Below, one piece after another: positions 1-8,360 of a stretch of DNA of 64,000 nt. The position numbers were made by a program, and so were the translations under genes. The notes under the pieces are model-generated. The model was not told the origin of the DNA. It saw only the letters and a list, made by a program, of their open reading frames with translations, and did no database searches. The stretch comes from Lacinutrix himadriensis. GTDB lineage: Bacteria > Bacteroidota > Bacteroidia > Flavobacteriales > Flavobacteriaceae. The first letter of the stretch is position 1. The number at the start of each line of letters is the position of its first letter. Location: positions 186,001-250,000 of the forward strand of contig NZ_LIQI01000024.1 of the NCBI RefSeq assembly GCF_001418105.1, read 5' to 3'.

Positions 1-488
1 TTTAACCCGTCAAAAGACTTTGGAAGGTTTTTAAAAGTAACTTTTATATGATGTATTTTAAAATGATAAGCAGATTTAAATATGGCATTTACAATAACAA
101 AAAAAGGTAGAAAACCAGAGAATAAACCTATTAGAGGAATGACGATAAGCGACTGTCTTTCTGTTAATATATAGTTTGAAAAATAGAAGATAGAAATTAC
201 AATTATAAAAATTATTTTAGGAATAAAAGAAGATACAGTAAGTCCGTATAAAGACGATATAAGTAATTGTTTTTTCTTTTGGTCTACATGATCAAGTCTT
301 ATTTTTAAGACCATAATTGCTGTAATTAAACCTACTGTAAATACCCAAAAAAGTATATGAATTACTGTCGTTAAAAAGGGATATGGAATAAGTTGTGTAA
401 TTGATTGTAGCCAATAAAAAGCAAGGGAATCAATAACCAAAATTGCTAGGCATAATAGGACTATTTTAAATATAGAATGGCTTCGCAT
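1..488 (-). CDS. metallophosphoesterase, N-terminal part (runs off left edge)
   Basis: About 162 codons are visible from ATG at 488, and the catalytic domain lies outside the window. The visible part is a membrane region with about four hydrophobic segments (roughly residues 7-28, 39-63, 88-108 and 118-138). It ends in the sequence KNLPKSFDG. In Bacteroidota metallophosphoesterases with an N-terminal membrane domain, that sequence directly precedes the first metal-binding strand (a SDxH motif). The identification rests on that junction and the membrane topology, so it is an inference from family knowledge. The gene starts 24 nt after the MscS gene stop and is probably the last gene of the chaperone/MscS operon. 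Confidence 0.7.
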   Translation of the reverse strand, partial: MRSHSIFKIVLLCLAILVIDSLAFYWLQSITQLIPYPFLTTVIHILFWVFTVGLITAIMVLKIRLDHVDQKKKQLLISSLYGLTVSSFIPKIIFIIVISIFYFSNYILTERQSLIVIPLIGLFSGFLPFFVIVNAIFKSAYHFKIHHIKVTFKNLPKSFDGL

Positions 489-512
489 AATCGTTTGAAA
501 ACTCTAAAATGG

Positions 513-1325
513 TTATTTTTTAACTTCTATTTCAGGTATTTTAATTAGTTCAATAGTAGCAGATGCTAAAATGACTTTACCATTTGTAGCTTCAATTTCT
601 TTTCTAATAATATCGTTTAATACGTGTTTTGTGTATCGTCTTTTTTTATAATCGACGATATATCTTAGGTTAAATTGTATCCAATTGTCTGTTAATGTAG
701 TTGCTAGTGTAGGTTCTACCATAGCATCTTCAACATAATATTTATTTACAACTTCCTTCCATTGGTCTTTAGATGCTTTGGTATATTCGGCAAGTGTGGT
801 GGTTGCTGCTTCAATGATTATGGATTTCGCAAGTTCTATGTCAGAGCCATATCGTATGGGTAAATTAAACTCGTCCCAAATAAAAGGGAAATCTTTAGAG
901 TAGTTATAAACCGGTCCTTTAAACACAAATGCATTGCTCAGTTTTACAATTCTCCCGGTGTAATTATCACTTTGCACCCATTGTCCAATTTCCATCATGG
1001 TGGTGTAAATACTATCGACATCAATAACATCTCCTTTTATGCCGTTAATTTCTATTCGATCTCCGGGCTCATATACTTTTACAATAAAGATATATACAGA
1101 ACCTGCAATACTTAATATTAATTCTTGTAATGTAAATGCTAATCCTGCGGAAAGCAATCCTAGCGTAACGGTAAAGTCTTTAATGCTTCCAGTAAAATAT
1201 AAAATGGTAATAAAGGCCAGTATAAAATAGCCTAGTAATTCTACACCTTTTTGCGACTTATATCTTATCGAAGTATTGGCAATATTTCGTTTTAAAAATC
1301 TTCTAATAAACTGAATACACAACAA
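513..1325 (-). CDS. MscS-family mechanosensitive ion channel (start region disturbed)
   Basis: Small-conductance mechanosensitive channel of the inner membrane, which releases solutes on hypo-osmotic shock. Hydrophobic segments lie near residues 29-47 and 52-80 (the latter rich in Gly/Ala, as in the MscS pore helix). The beta-domain motif EPGDRIEI with NGIKGDV follows. The only conventional in-frame start is the TTG at 1325, but it cuts through a hydrophobic helix whose first half is coded upstream (to about 1370). An ATG at 1405, 9 nt after the cbpM stop, opens MENIQQLFQDILL in another frame, which points to a small frameshift near 1367-1373. It could be a pseudogene, a sequence error, or use of an unusual start. 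It is the fourth gene of the 2823-to-left operon. Confidence 0.85.
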   Translation of the reverse strand: MLCIQFIRRFLKRNIANTSIRYKSQKGVELLGYFILAFITILYFTGSIKDFTVTLGLLSAGLAFTLQELILSIAGSVYIFIVKVYEPGDRIEINGIKGDVIDVDSIYTTMMEIGQWVQSDNYTGRIVKLSNAFVFKGPVYNYSKDFPFIWDEFNLPIRYGSDIELAKSIIIEAATTTLAEYTKASKDQWKEVVNKYYVEDAMVEPTLATTLTDNWIQFNLRYIVDYKKRRYTKHVLNDIIRKEIEATNGKVILASATIELIKIPEIEVKK

Positions 1326-1414
1326 TACAAATACAACGATTATAAGGTATTTAAGAATAATTTTTACAAGAGGATATCTTGAAATAATTGCTGTATGTTC
1401 TCCATTATTGTGGT

Positions 1415-1711
1415 CTATAAATCTTCGTAAAGTCTTAATGTATTCTGAAGGGATATTACTTCACTTTGCAGGTTTTCTACACGTTCTAATAAATTATATA
1501 CAGCATCTAAACCTTCTAAATTTATATGAAGATCAAAGTGCAAACGCATTAATTTTTCAAGCTCGTTAAGTTGTGTTGTTTTAATATAATTATCATCATC
1601 TGAAACCACAATCTCTATCAGTTCATAATCTTGTAAATCATTAATAAACGTTACTGGCACATTATAATGGGTACAAAAGGTGGTTATAGAAATTAAATCT
1701 GTTACTTCCAT
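1415..1711 (-). CDS. cbpM: CbpM-like chaperone modulator
   Basis: 98-residue helical protein of the CbpM family. In E. coli, CbpM binds the J-domain of CbpA and restrains its co-chaperone activity. The N-terminal half (residues 1-45) has the MerR-like wing pattern usual for the family, and the C-terminal half (about 68-95) is a predicted coiled coil. It lies 2 nt downstream of the CbpA-type DnaJ gene, and this gene pairing is the strongest support for the call. It shares the operon that starts at 2823. Confidence 0.85.
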   Translation of the reverse strand: MEVTDLISITTFCTHYNVPVTFINDLQDYELIEIVVSDDDNYIKTTQLNELEKLMRLHFDLHINLEGLDAVYNLLERVENLQSEVISLQNTLRLYEDL

Positions 1712-1713
1712 AA

Positions 1714-2610
1714 TTATCTTAGTTTTTGAAGTTCTGTAAATAATTCTTTCTCTTTATCTGTAAGTTTTGTCGGCGTTTTTATTTGATAGGTTATGTATAA
1801 ATCACCAAATTGTCCTGATTTTTTGTACTTCGGAAACCCTTTTCCTTTCAACTTCACTTTCGTTCCGTTTTGTGTTTCTGGTTTGACTGTTAACTTAACT
1901 TTACCGGTAAACGTGTCTACCATTAAATCGCCACCAAGCATTGCGGTGTATAAATCTAAATCTACAGTGGTATAAAGGTTGTCTTTATCTCTTTTGAATT
2001 TTGTGTGATTCTGAATAGAAAACTGAATTAGTAAATCGCCATTCGGACCACCATTAACACCTTTTCCACCATGCCCTTTAATCTTAATGGTTTGTCCGTT
2101 TTCTACACCAGCAGGAATAGTAATTCGTATGTTTTTATTATTTACAGTAAGTGTACGCTTGTGCTCTTCGTAAACATCTTTAAGATCTAACTGAAGTTCT
2201 GCATTAAAATCTTGGCCTCTAAATCTAGAATTTCCCTGGCTTCTTCTTCCTGAAGATTGACCTCCAAACATGTTGCCAAAAATATCTTCAAAATCTCTCT
2301 CGCTATAACCTCCAGAACCTCCTGCTTGCCCTTGATATGCTCTTTGTTGCTGTTGCTGCTGTTTTGCTTGTTCGTAGGCTTCCGAGTTTTGCCAATGCTC
2401 TCCATACTTATCGTATTTTTTACGATTTTCAGGATTACTCAATACTTCATTAGCCTCATTAATTTCTTTAAACTTCTTTTCCGCTTCTTTATCATTCGGG
2501 TTTAAGTCTGGATGATGCTTGCGTGCTAGTTTTCTGTATGCTTTTTTTATATCTTTTTCTGACGCTGTTTTAGAGACTCCAAGTGTTTTATAATAATCTA
2601 TAGCTGCCAT
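1714..2610 (-). CDS. cbpA: CbpA-type DnaJ co-chaperone
   Basis: 298-residue class B J-protein that stimulates the ATPase of DnaK and delivers substrates. The J-domain spans residues 1-70 with the essential HPD at 33-35. A glutamine-rich run (about 80-92) and a Gly/Arg-rich linker follow, then two C-terminal substrate-binding beta domains (about 140-298) and no CxxCxGxG zinc finger. The missing zinc finger and the adjacent cbpM separate it from the housekeeping DnaJ. ATG directly follows the stop of the upstream 70-residue gene, so the two are translationally coupled. Confidence 0.93.
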   Translation of the reverse strand: MAAIDYYKTLGVSKTASEKDIKKAYRKLARKHHPDLNPNDKEAEKKFKEINEANEVLSNPENRKKYDKYGEHWQNSEAYEQAKQQQQQQRAYQGQAGGSGGYSERDFEDIFGNMFGGQSSGRRSQGNSRFRGQDFNAELQLDLKDVYEEHKRTLTVNNKNIRITIPAGVENGQTIKIKGHGGKGVNGGPNGDLLIQFSIQNHTKFKRDKDNLYTTVDLDLYTAMLGGDLMVDTFTGKVKLTVKPETQNGTKVKLKGKGFPKYKKSGQFGDLYITYQIKTPTKLTDKEKELFTELQKLR

Positions 2611-2823
2611 TTATTTCAATTTATGAGTTTCTATGTGGTGTTTTAGCTCTTGTTCTAAGGTTTCCAAATAATTTTGCAATTCTGGAATACCTACATGTGG
2701 ATGTTCTTCCGAAGGAATTGTAACAGGTTCTTCTAATAAGAAAGTATACAATTCGGGATAATTAGTTTCTATATTAGTGGTTAATTGGGTAATCTGCCTA
2801 TATAATTCTTGTTTTGTTTTCAT
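2611..2823 (-). CDS. small helical protein of unknown function, first gene of the CbpA operon
   Basis: 70-residue, acidic, predicted all-helical soluble protein with no signal peptide or cysteine. I do not recognise a named family. It is the first gene of the operon with cbpA, cbpM and MscS, and its stop abuts the cbpA start. The promoter at 2845-2887 carries the FNR-like box and the 23-nt spacing seen at four other stress promoters in the window, so a role in the same stress response is inferred from context only. Confidence 0.75.
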   Translation of the reverse strand: MKTKQELYRQITQLTTNIETNYPELYTFLLEEPVTIPSEEHPHVGIPELQNYLETLEQELKHHIETHKLK

Positions 2824-2844
2824 ACCTAACTATTTTAATAACTA

Positions 2845-2887
2845 TAAATTTACTCATAAAAGTAATAGCTTTAACTGATTAATATCA
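2845..2887 (-). promoter_or_regulatory. FNR/FixK-like box plus -7 element, CbpA-MscS operon
   Basis: On the minus strand TGATTAATATCA-type box (2876-2887, reads TGATATTAATCA on one strand and its exact reverse complement on the other), then exactly 23 nt, then TAAATTTA (2845-2852) as -7 element. The start codon of the first gene is at 2823. The same box-23 nt-TAnnTTTR layout occurs at 6998-7040, 9426-9468, 10379-10421 and 10536-10578. Seen directly; the activator assignment is an inference. Confidence 0.65.
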
Positions 2888-2901
2888 GTTTGAGTAATTA
2901 A

Positions 2902-3579
2902 TTATTCGTGAATTATTCTGCCATCTTCCATGGTGATAATTCTATCGGTGCGATTGGCAAAATCTTCATCATGGGTTACAATTAATAAGGAAAGATTTTC
3001 TTCTACACTTAGCTTTTTAAATATATTAAAGACATTATCTGCATTATGACTATCTAAGTTTCCTGTTGGCTCGTCACCCATAATTATTAATGGATTATTG
3101 ATCAGTGCTCTTGCTATTGCAACACGTTGTTTTTCGCCACCAGAGACTTGAGATGCGCGCTTATGTGCCAAATGTTCGATGTTTAAAATACGTAGTTTTT
3201 CAAGTGCATCTTTTTCAATTTCTTTGACGCTTTTTTCTCCTAGTTTTTTGGCAGGAAGCATGACGTTTTCTAATACGGTAAACTCTGAAAGTAAATAATG
3301 AAATTGAAATACAAAACCAATATGTTTATTTCTAATTAGCGTTAATTTTTGTCTGCTGTCTCCCGTTATCAAATCGTTATTCAAATACAGTTCTCCTTCG
3401 TATTCTGTATCCATAGTAGATAAAATGTACAATAAGGTAGATTTTCCACAACCAGATTTTCCCATTATGGAAACAAATTCTCCTTTATTAATTTTAAAGT
3501 TAATATCCTTAAGCACATGAAAAAGTACAGGCTTTTTAAAGTATTTGTTTATATTTTTTGCTTCTAGAACTGTTTCCAT
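2902..3579 (-). CDS. ABC transporter ATP-binding protein (MacB/LolD type)
   Basis: 225-residue ATPase that powers the FtsX-type permease encoded upstream. Walker A GKSGCGKST is at residues 40-48, followed by Q-loop, signature VSGGEKQ, Walker B ending MGDEPTGNLD and the switch histidine in VTHD, all in family order. I chose ATG at 3579 because it overlaps the permease stop by one base (TAATG) and gives the usual length. The longer frame to 3693 would read back through the permease gene and has no family resemblance. Last gene of the efflux operon. Confidence 0.92.
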   Translation of the reverse strand: METVLEAKNINKYFKKPVLFHVLKDINFKINKGEFVSIMGKSGCGKSTLLYILSTMDTEYEGELYLNNDLITGDSRQKLTLIRNKHIGFVFQFHYLLSEFTVLENVMLPAKKLGEKSVKEIEKDALEKLRILNIEHLAHKRASQVSGGEKQRVAIARALINNPLIIMGDEPTGNLDSHNADNVFNIFKKLSVEENLSLLIVTHDEDFANRTDRIITMEDGRIIHE

Positions 3580-4841
3580 TATTGTCCTCGTATTATTTTT
3601 ACTGGATCTATTTTCTTTGCTTTTAGTGATGGCAAATAGCCTGCGAAAAAAGTAGAGATGATTGCAAAAGAAAAACCTATTACATAATACCAAACATTAA
3701 AATCAATAGGATACGTATCTACTTTGGCTAATGCTTCTGTTTTAAACGGAATAGTGCTAATTATATTTGTAAATATTAAGCCTATTAAGAGTCCTAGAGC
3801 ACCACCAATGACACCAATTATCAACGCTTGACTCATAAAAATGTACTGCACATCATTACCCGAAAAACCGATTGCTTTTAAAATGGCAATGTCATTCATT
3901 TTTTCATAAATAAGCATGCTTAAAATATTATATACACCAAAACCAGCAACTATTAATAAGGCTATAGAAACGGCGTAAGTAATCATATTTCTAACACTTG
4001 TTCCTGTTTCAAATTGTGCATTTGCAGTTTTAATATCTATTGCTGTTACATTAAATTGCTGTTCTGTTTTTTTAGATAAGGATATTGCTTTTTCAATATC
4101 ATAAAGCTTCACATTAATATCTGTGATATAATTTTCGGCTTCCCCTAAAATACGCTGTACCGTTTTTATATTTACAAAACTTTGAATCGCATCAATATCG
4201 GAAACACCACTTTGGTACAACCCCACAATTTTTAAAGGGAATAGATCTCCTTTTATAGTGCTTATTTGTACTCTGTCTCCAACAGATAATGCCATTTTTT
4301 TTGCAATACCAGAACCTAATAAAATACCGTTTTCTGTATTTTTAAGTTTTTCTGGAGAACCTGCAATAATGTAATCTCTAAAATTAAATAATCGAGCTTC
4401 ATCAATTGGTTGTATTCCTGTTAAGTTTCCAGCTATTTCAATAGATCCAGCTATGTAAAATATTTGTGTTTTTATTTGTGGTATGGCACCTTTTACATCT
4501 TTGTTTTTATTTAAAAAATGAATGATTGGTGAGGCATTGTGAATTTTTTTCTGACTTAATTTCGGTTTAATAGAATGCACCACATTAAAGCTGTTTTTAA
4601 AAGCATCATATATATCGACTGGTTGCTTTTTTGAAGGTTCAATTTCATTATAAATATGAATGTGAGGCGTTTGATTTAAAATTAAATCATCTAACATATT
4701 ATTTAAACCTGTCATAAAACTAACCAAAGTAATGTATGCACCAATACCAAAAGTAACCCCTAAAGCAGCAATGGCAGTAGACTTAAATTTGGTTAATAAT
4801 TGCTTTTTAGCAATGTCTATTATGACGGTCCAGTTTGCCAT
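3579..4841 (-). CDS. ABC transporter permease, FtsX/MacB-like
   Basis: 420-residue inner-membrane permease. One N-terminal helix (about residues 20-45) precedes a large periplasmic MacB-like domain (about 50-275). Three C-terminal helices follow (about 285-305, 330-355 and 385-405) with the FtsX motif around LKAIGFS. It ends in the KAKKIDPVKIIRGQ tail common to these permeases. With the adaptor (4841-5920) and the ATPase (2902-3579) it forms a tripartite MacAB-like exporter. Both neighbouring junctions are one-base overlaps. The substrate is unknown; a LolCDE-type lipoprotein role is less likely because of the HlyD partner. Confidence 0.9.
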   Translation of the reverse strand: MANWTVIIDIAKKQLLTKFKSTAIAALGVTFGIGAYITLVSFMTGLNNMLDDLILNQTPHIHIYNEIEPSKKQPVDIYDAFKNSFNVVHSIKPKLSQKKIHNASPIIHFLNKNKDVKGAIPQIKTQIFYIAGSIEIAGNLTGIQPIDEARLFNFRDYIIAGSPEKLKNTENGILLGSGIAKKMALSVGDRVQISTIKGDLFPLKIVGLYQSGVSDIDAIQSFVNIKTVQRILGEAENYITDINVKLYDIEKAISLSKKTEQQFNVTAIDIKTANAQFETGTSVRNMITYAVSIALLIVAGFGVYNILSMLIYEKMNDIAILKAIGFSGNDVQYIFMSQALIIGVIGGALGLLIGLIFTNIISTIPFKTEALAKVDTYPIDFNVWYYVIGFSFAIISTFFAGYLPSLKAKKIDPVKIIRGQ

Positions 4842-5920
4842 TATTCTAGTTTATAGATATAGGTGTCTTTGTTTATTCCGCTTAAGACTTCTATAAATTC
4901 CATGTTTTCTAAACCTGTTGTAATAGGTGTTAAACCATCATCGGTTTTCACTTGGTTATTATCTGTGATGTAACTTTTTGGAATTGTTAAAACCTTGCCT
5001 TTTTTAGATATTATAATATTTGCTTCACCCGAAAGCCCTGGATATAATACTTCTGGAGGATTTGTAAAAATAGCTTCCACTTTAAAGGTTTGGTTGCGTT
5101 CGTCTTTTTTAGGATATATTTTGGACACTTTTCCTTGCAGTACTTTGCCAGTATAAGCATCCAATGTTATTAAAACATCTTGGTTTGTTTTGATTTTTAC
5201 AATATCTACTTCATCTACCAACATTTCTATAATAAATGAAGAGGCGCTTCCTATAGATGCAACAGGTTCCATGGTGTTTACTAATTCGCCAGACTCTTTG
5301 TACAGCGCATATACTTTTCCATTTATAGCACTTTTTACAGTAAAATCTTTCGTGCTAATTAGTGAGGTTTGGTAATTGTTTTGTGCTTGCTTAACACTTG
5401 TGTTTAGTTGATTTTTTGTTTGGTTGTATTTGTTTCTAAGTACTATTAAATTGTTTTGCGACAGTTGGTAGTTTAACTGTTTGGCATCAAATTCAGCTTT
5501 CGATCCAATGCTTTGCTTCCAAAGGTTTTGTTGTCTAAAAAAGTTAATAGAATCGTTTTTGTACTTCAAATTAGCAGCTGCTATTTCCTCTTTAATTCCA
5601 GCTAAAATGGCAGCGCTTCCATTGTAATTTTCTTTCGCTAGATCTAAAGACAATTTTGCGTTTTGGGTATTTAAAATGGGGGTGTTGTTTATTATTTGAA
5701 CGATGGCTTGATTCTTTATAATGATATCCCCTTCTTCGACCATATTTTTATCTAAAATACCAGAAACAATAGCATAGGCTTGGTATAAGCTATCTGGTTG
5801 TATGGTGACAGAAGTATACACAGACTCGGTTAGATCTTGCTCTGTAGGAAGAATTTTATCTTCCTTTTTAGAACAAGAAATACAAAAGAAAAGTATCGCT
5901 GTAGCAATTAAATATCTCAT
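4841..5920 (-). CDS. HlyD/MacA-like efflux periplasmic adaptor (lipoprotein)
   Basis: 359-residue membrane-fusion protein. A short hydrophobic leader ends CISCSKK with a candidate lipidated Cys16. The split biotinyl-lipoyl-like domain (about residues 45-80 and 195-225) flanks a long alpha-helical hairpin (about 80-190). A beta-barrel (about 230-300) and a C-terminal membrane-proximal domain follow. It would link the ABC permease to an outer-membrane channel, but no TolC-like gene is nearby. It abuts the WG-repeat gene upstream and overlaps the permease gene by one base. Confidence 0.88.
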   Translation of the reverse strand: MRYLIATAILFFCISCSKKEDKILPTEQDLTESVYTSVTIQPDSLYQAYAIVSGILDKNMVEEGDIIIKNQAIVQIINNTPILNTQNAKLSLDLAKENYNGSAAILAGIKEEIAAANLKYKNDSINFFRQQNLWKQSIGSKAEFDAKQLNYQLSQNNLIVLRNKYNQTKNQLNTSVKQAQNNYQTSLISTKDFTVKSAINGKVYALYKESGELVNTMEPVASIGSASSFIIEMLVDEVDIVKIKTNQDVLITLDAYTGKVLQGKVSKIYPKKDERNQTFKVEAIFTNPPEVLYPGLSGEANIIISKKGKVLTIPKSYITDNNQVKTDDGLTPITTGLENMEFIEVLSGINKDTYIYKLE

Positions 5921-6532
5921 TTAATGTTCGTCTATTTTTTTAATGTTCCATTGCTTGTTTTTTGTCATAACAGCTACTAGTTTTTTGGAAATGAACTGGG
6001 ATGTAATCGCTGGCGCCTTCTTTAAATTTGTAGCCGATAACTCCACAGGAACTGCTTCGGTTAAATAAGTTAAAATCTTACCGGAAGGATCTATAACGAC
6101 TTGAAAATATTTGTATTCTACTATGTTCTTGTTAAGTAGGTTGTTTTTACCTAAATCTACTTTTACTAATTCTAAAGCAATAGCAGAATGATTCGTAAAG
6201 GTCGTCGCGTTTAAAAACTGAGGCTCAATAACTGTTTTTCCAGATGTATCGATAAAACCATAATAGTTAATACCATTCTTTTGTTGTTGGATTAAACATC
6301 TTTCGTTGTTAAAAACCGGATAATTACCAGCCTCCGTTTTTGTTTCCACTAAATCCTTTCGGAAATCTATAACAATAGTACCTTCTTTATTTATAAAAGC
6401 CCATTGGTTATCTTTTTTAATAGCCGCTAAGTCCTCATTAAATGTTGAAATGTAGTCTATGTTTTCTGTGGTTTGTGTAAACCCGAAAATTGGGATTAGT
6501 AATAATGCGAATAATAATATTAATTTTTTCAT
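5921..6532 (-). CDS. exported WG-repeat protein
   Basis: 203 residues with a clear signal peptide (about 1-19). Two WG-type beta repeats are visible: one around QWAFINKEGTIVIDF and one around YYGFIDTSGKTVIEPQF. WG repeats are structural and no enzymatic motif is seen. It is co-directional with the TerB-like gene (28 nt gap) and abuts the efflux adaptor gene, so it probably belongs to the same envelope-stress transcript. Confidence 0.8.
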   Translation of the reverse strand: MKKLILLFALLLIPIFGFTQTTENIDYISTFNEDLAAIKKDNQWAFINKEGTIVIDFRKDLVETKTEAGNYPVFNNERCLIQQQKNGINYYGFIDTSGKTVIEPQFLNATTFTNHSAIALELVKVDLGKNNLLNKNIVEYKYFQVVIDPSGKILTYLTEAVPVELSATNLKKAPAITSQFISKKLVAVMTKNKQWNIKKIDEH

Positions 6533-6560
6533 GATCTAATTATTTATGATTATTTTAAAG

Positions 6561-6977
6561 TTATATATCTGTCTTCTTTAATTCCATGTCTAATCTAGCA
6601 AGTAGTATCAGTTCCGATTTGTTTTTACCAGCAAAACTACTAGCAATCGCGTTTGCAGTCTCTAATATTAATTGATTAATAGATGGAGAAAATAAATAGT
6701 TTTGTGCCTTTTTATAATTTATAAAATCAGCATAGCATTTTTCTACATCTAAATTGTTTTCACGGTGCAGTATATCGAAAACAAATTCCATTTGGTAAGC
6801 AGCATCAGAACCAAATGCATCCTTTAAATCATCTACTTTTAGCCATTTCGACTTTATAATTTCCTTCAAGGTTTCTACCTCTAAAGGCGCAACACTATTG
6901 TCTGCAGCAGCTATTGCGTAAAATAGATTTCCTAAGTTTTGATAAAAACTTTGTGTCAATTTGTAATTTTTTTTCAT
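6561..6977 (-). CDS. TerB-like tellurite-resistance family protein
   Basis: 138-residue all-helical protein. The pattern LFYAIAAADNSVAPLEVETLKEI near residues 17-39 resembles the acidic first helix pair of TerB, a family tied to envelope and metal stress. No signal peptide. It is the first gene of the efflux operon. Its start lies 21 nt from the -7 element at 6998-7005, which has an FNR-like box at the standard spacing. The family call is moderate because only the first half gives a clear pattern. Confidence 0.65.
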   Translation of the reverse strand: MKKNYKLTQSFYQNLGNLFYAIAAADNSVAPLEVETLKEIIKSKWLKVDDLKDAFGSDAAYQMEFVFDILHRENNLDVEKCYADFINYKKAQNYLFSPSINQLILETANAIASSFAGKNKSELILLARLDMELKKTDI

Positions 6978-6997
6978 ACTAAAAATGTTTACTAGTA

Positions 6998-7040
6998 TAA
7001 ATCTAATTACTTGTTGGCTATTAAATTATGATATTAATCA
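6998..7040 (-). promoter_or_regulatory. FNR/FixK-like box plus -7 element, TerB/efflux operon
   Basis: The minus strand reads TGATTAATATCA (7029-7040), 23 nt, TAGATTTA (6998-7005). The box is the exact reverse complement of the one at 2876-2887. It sits in the divergent gap, so it may also influence the kinase promoter on the other strand. Confidence 0.65.
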
Positions 7041-7075
7041 GTTATTAGATTTAAATATGTGTGGTTTAGCTCATA

Positions 7076-7083
7076 TAGTTTTG
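7076..7083 (+). promoter_or_regulatory. -7 element of the histidine kinase gene
   Basis: TAGTTTTG matches the Bacteroidota -7 pattern TAnnTTTG and lies 36 nt before the kinase ATG. The nearest FNR-like box (7029-7040) ends 35 nt upstream, about one helical turn further than at the other five promoters, so autoregulation is possible but not of the standard geometry. Confidence 0.45.
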
Positions 7084-7118
7084 TATTTTTAAAGCAGTAT
7101 TAAAACTTAACATTATAT

Positions 7119-8360
7119 ATGTTTAAAATAGATCAAGAGATTTTTAACGTACTTTTTCAAGCTGTTTCTGAAGGTGTAATTGTAGTAGACGAACAGCAAA
7201 ACATTGTGTTTACAAACGCTTCCGCAGAGGTCATGTTTGGTTACCAAAAAGGAGAGCTTTTAAACCAAACGTTAAGTATTCTTATTCCAAAAAACTATCA
7301 TGCCGGACACGGAGCGCATTTTAATGGTTTCATGAAACACAAAGAAAGTAGGCCAATGGGAAGAGGTCGTGATTTGTATGGAGCACGAAAAGATGGAAGT
7401 AGTTTTCCTGTGGAGGCTGGATTAAATCCATTTGAAATGGATGGAGAAGGGTATATAATGGCTTTGGTAATTGATATTTCTGTACGAAAGCAACAAGAAA
7501 TGGAAATCCAGCAATTAAATGAAGAATTGGAAGAAAAAGTATCCCAAAGAACCAAGGAGTTAAGTACTACAATAGATAAATTAAAAGTTGTAAATATTGA
7601 ATTAGATGCAGAAAATAAAAAGCGAATTGAAGCCGAAAACAAAATAAAAAATGCACTTAAAAAAGAAATAGAACTTAACGAATTAAAAACGAAATTTTTA
7701 TCCTTAGTATCTCATGAGTTTAAAACACCATTAAGTGGTATCTTAACATCTACCATGCTTTTAGGTAAGTATAAGTTAGAAGAACAACAGGCAAAAAGAG
7801 ATAAGCATATAGAAACGATTACCAATAAAGTACATTATCTTAATAATATTTTAAATGATTTTTTATCTATTGAAAAATTAGAAACGGGTAATGTGAATTA
7901 TAAGGTGAGTACTTTTAAATTAAGTAAAGTAGTAAACGAAGTAGTTTATAATGCCAATATGCTTTTAAAGCTTGGACAAAAAATTAGTTATCCAGAAAAT
8001 ATTGATCATATTTCGTTAACGCAAGACGAAAAAATTATAGAATTAGCATTGTCGAACCTAGTAAATAACGCTATTAAATACTCGCCAGAAAATGCTACCG
8101 TAAAAATAATTATTAGTCAGGATAACCAAAAGACTACAATTCAAATAGTAGATAATGGTATTGGAATTCCTGAAAAAGATCAAAAAAATATATTTAATCG
8201 TTATTTTAGAGCCGAAAATGCTTTGCTAACGCAAGGAACAGGAATTGGTCTAAACATAATAAAAACCCATTTTGAAAACTTAGGAGGAACCATTTCGTTT
8301 ACAAGTGAAGAAAATAAAGGATCCACATTTATAATTACAATACCTAATATTGCCAAATAA
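7119..8360 (+). CDS. PAS-domain sensor histidine kinase, FixL-like
   Basis: 413-residue soluble kinase with no membrane segment. The PAS domain covers residues 6-125 and a coiled coil about 126-185. The HisKA phospho-acceptor His199 lies in SLVSHEFKTPLSG. HATPase boxes N (NLVNNAIKYSP), G1 (DNGIGIP) and G2 (GTGIGLNI) follow. In the PAS domain, His64 (in HAGHGAH) aligns by eye with the haem-ligating histidine of FixL, and an Arg in MGRGRD aligns with its distal arginine. Many non-haem PAS domains share this stretch, so haem binding is a hypothesis. Its stop overlaps the ATG of the response regulator by one base, so the two are partners. Confidence 0.9.
   Translation: MFKIDQEIFNVLFQAVSEGVIVVDEQQNIVFTNASAEVMFGYQKGELLNQTLSILIPKNYHAGHGAHFNGFMKHKESRPMGRGRDLYGARKDGSSFPVEAGLNPFEMDGEGYIMALVIDISVRKQQEMEIQQLNEELEEKVSQRTKELSTTIDKLKVVNIELDAENKKRIEAENKIKNALKKEIELNELKTKFLSLVSHEFKTPLSGILTSTMLLGKYKLEEQQAKRDKHIETITNKVHYLNNILNDFLSIEKLETGNVNYKVSTFKLSKVVNEVVYNANMLLKLGQKISYPENIDHISLTQDEKIIELALSNLVNNAIKYSPENATVKIIISQDNQKTTIQIVDNGIGIPEKDQKNIFNRYFRAENALLTQGTGIGLNIIKTHFENLGGTISFTSEENKGSTFIITIPNIAK

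Noticed and set aside
3580-3693. Longer start for the ABC ATPase gene
   Set aside because: The extra residues are antiframe to the permease C-terminus; the TAATG overlap at 3579 is the usual coupling.
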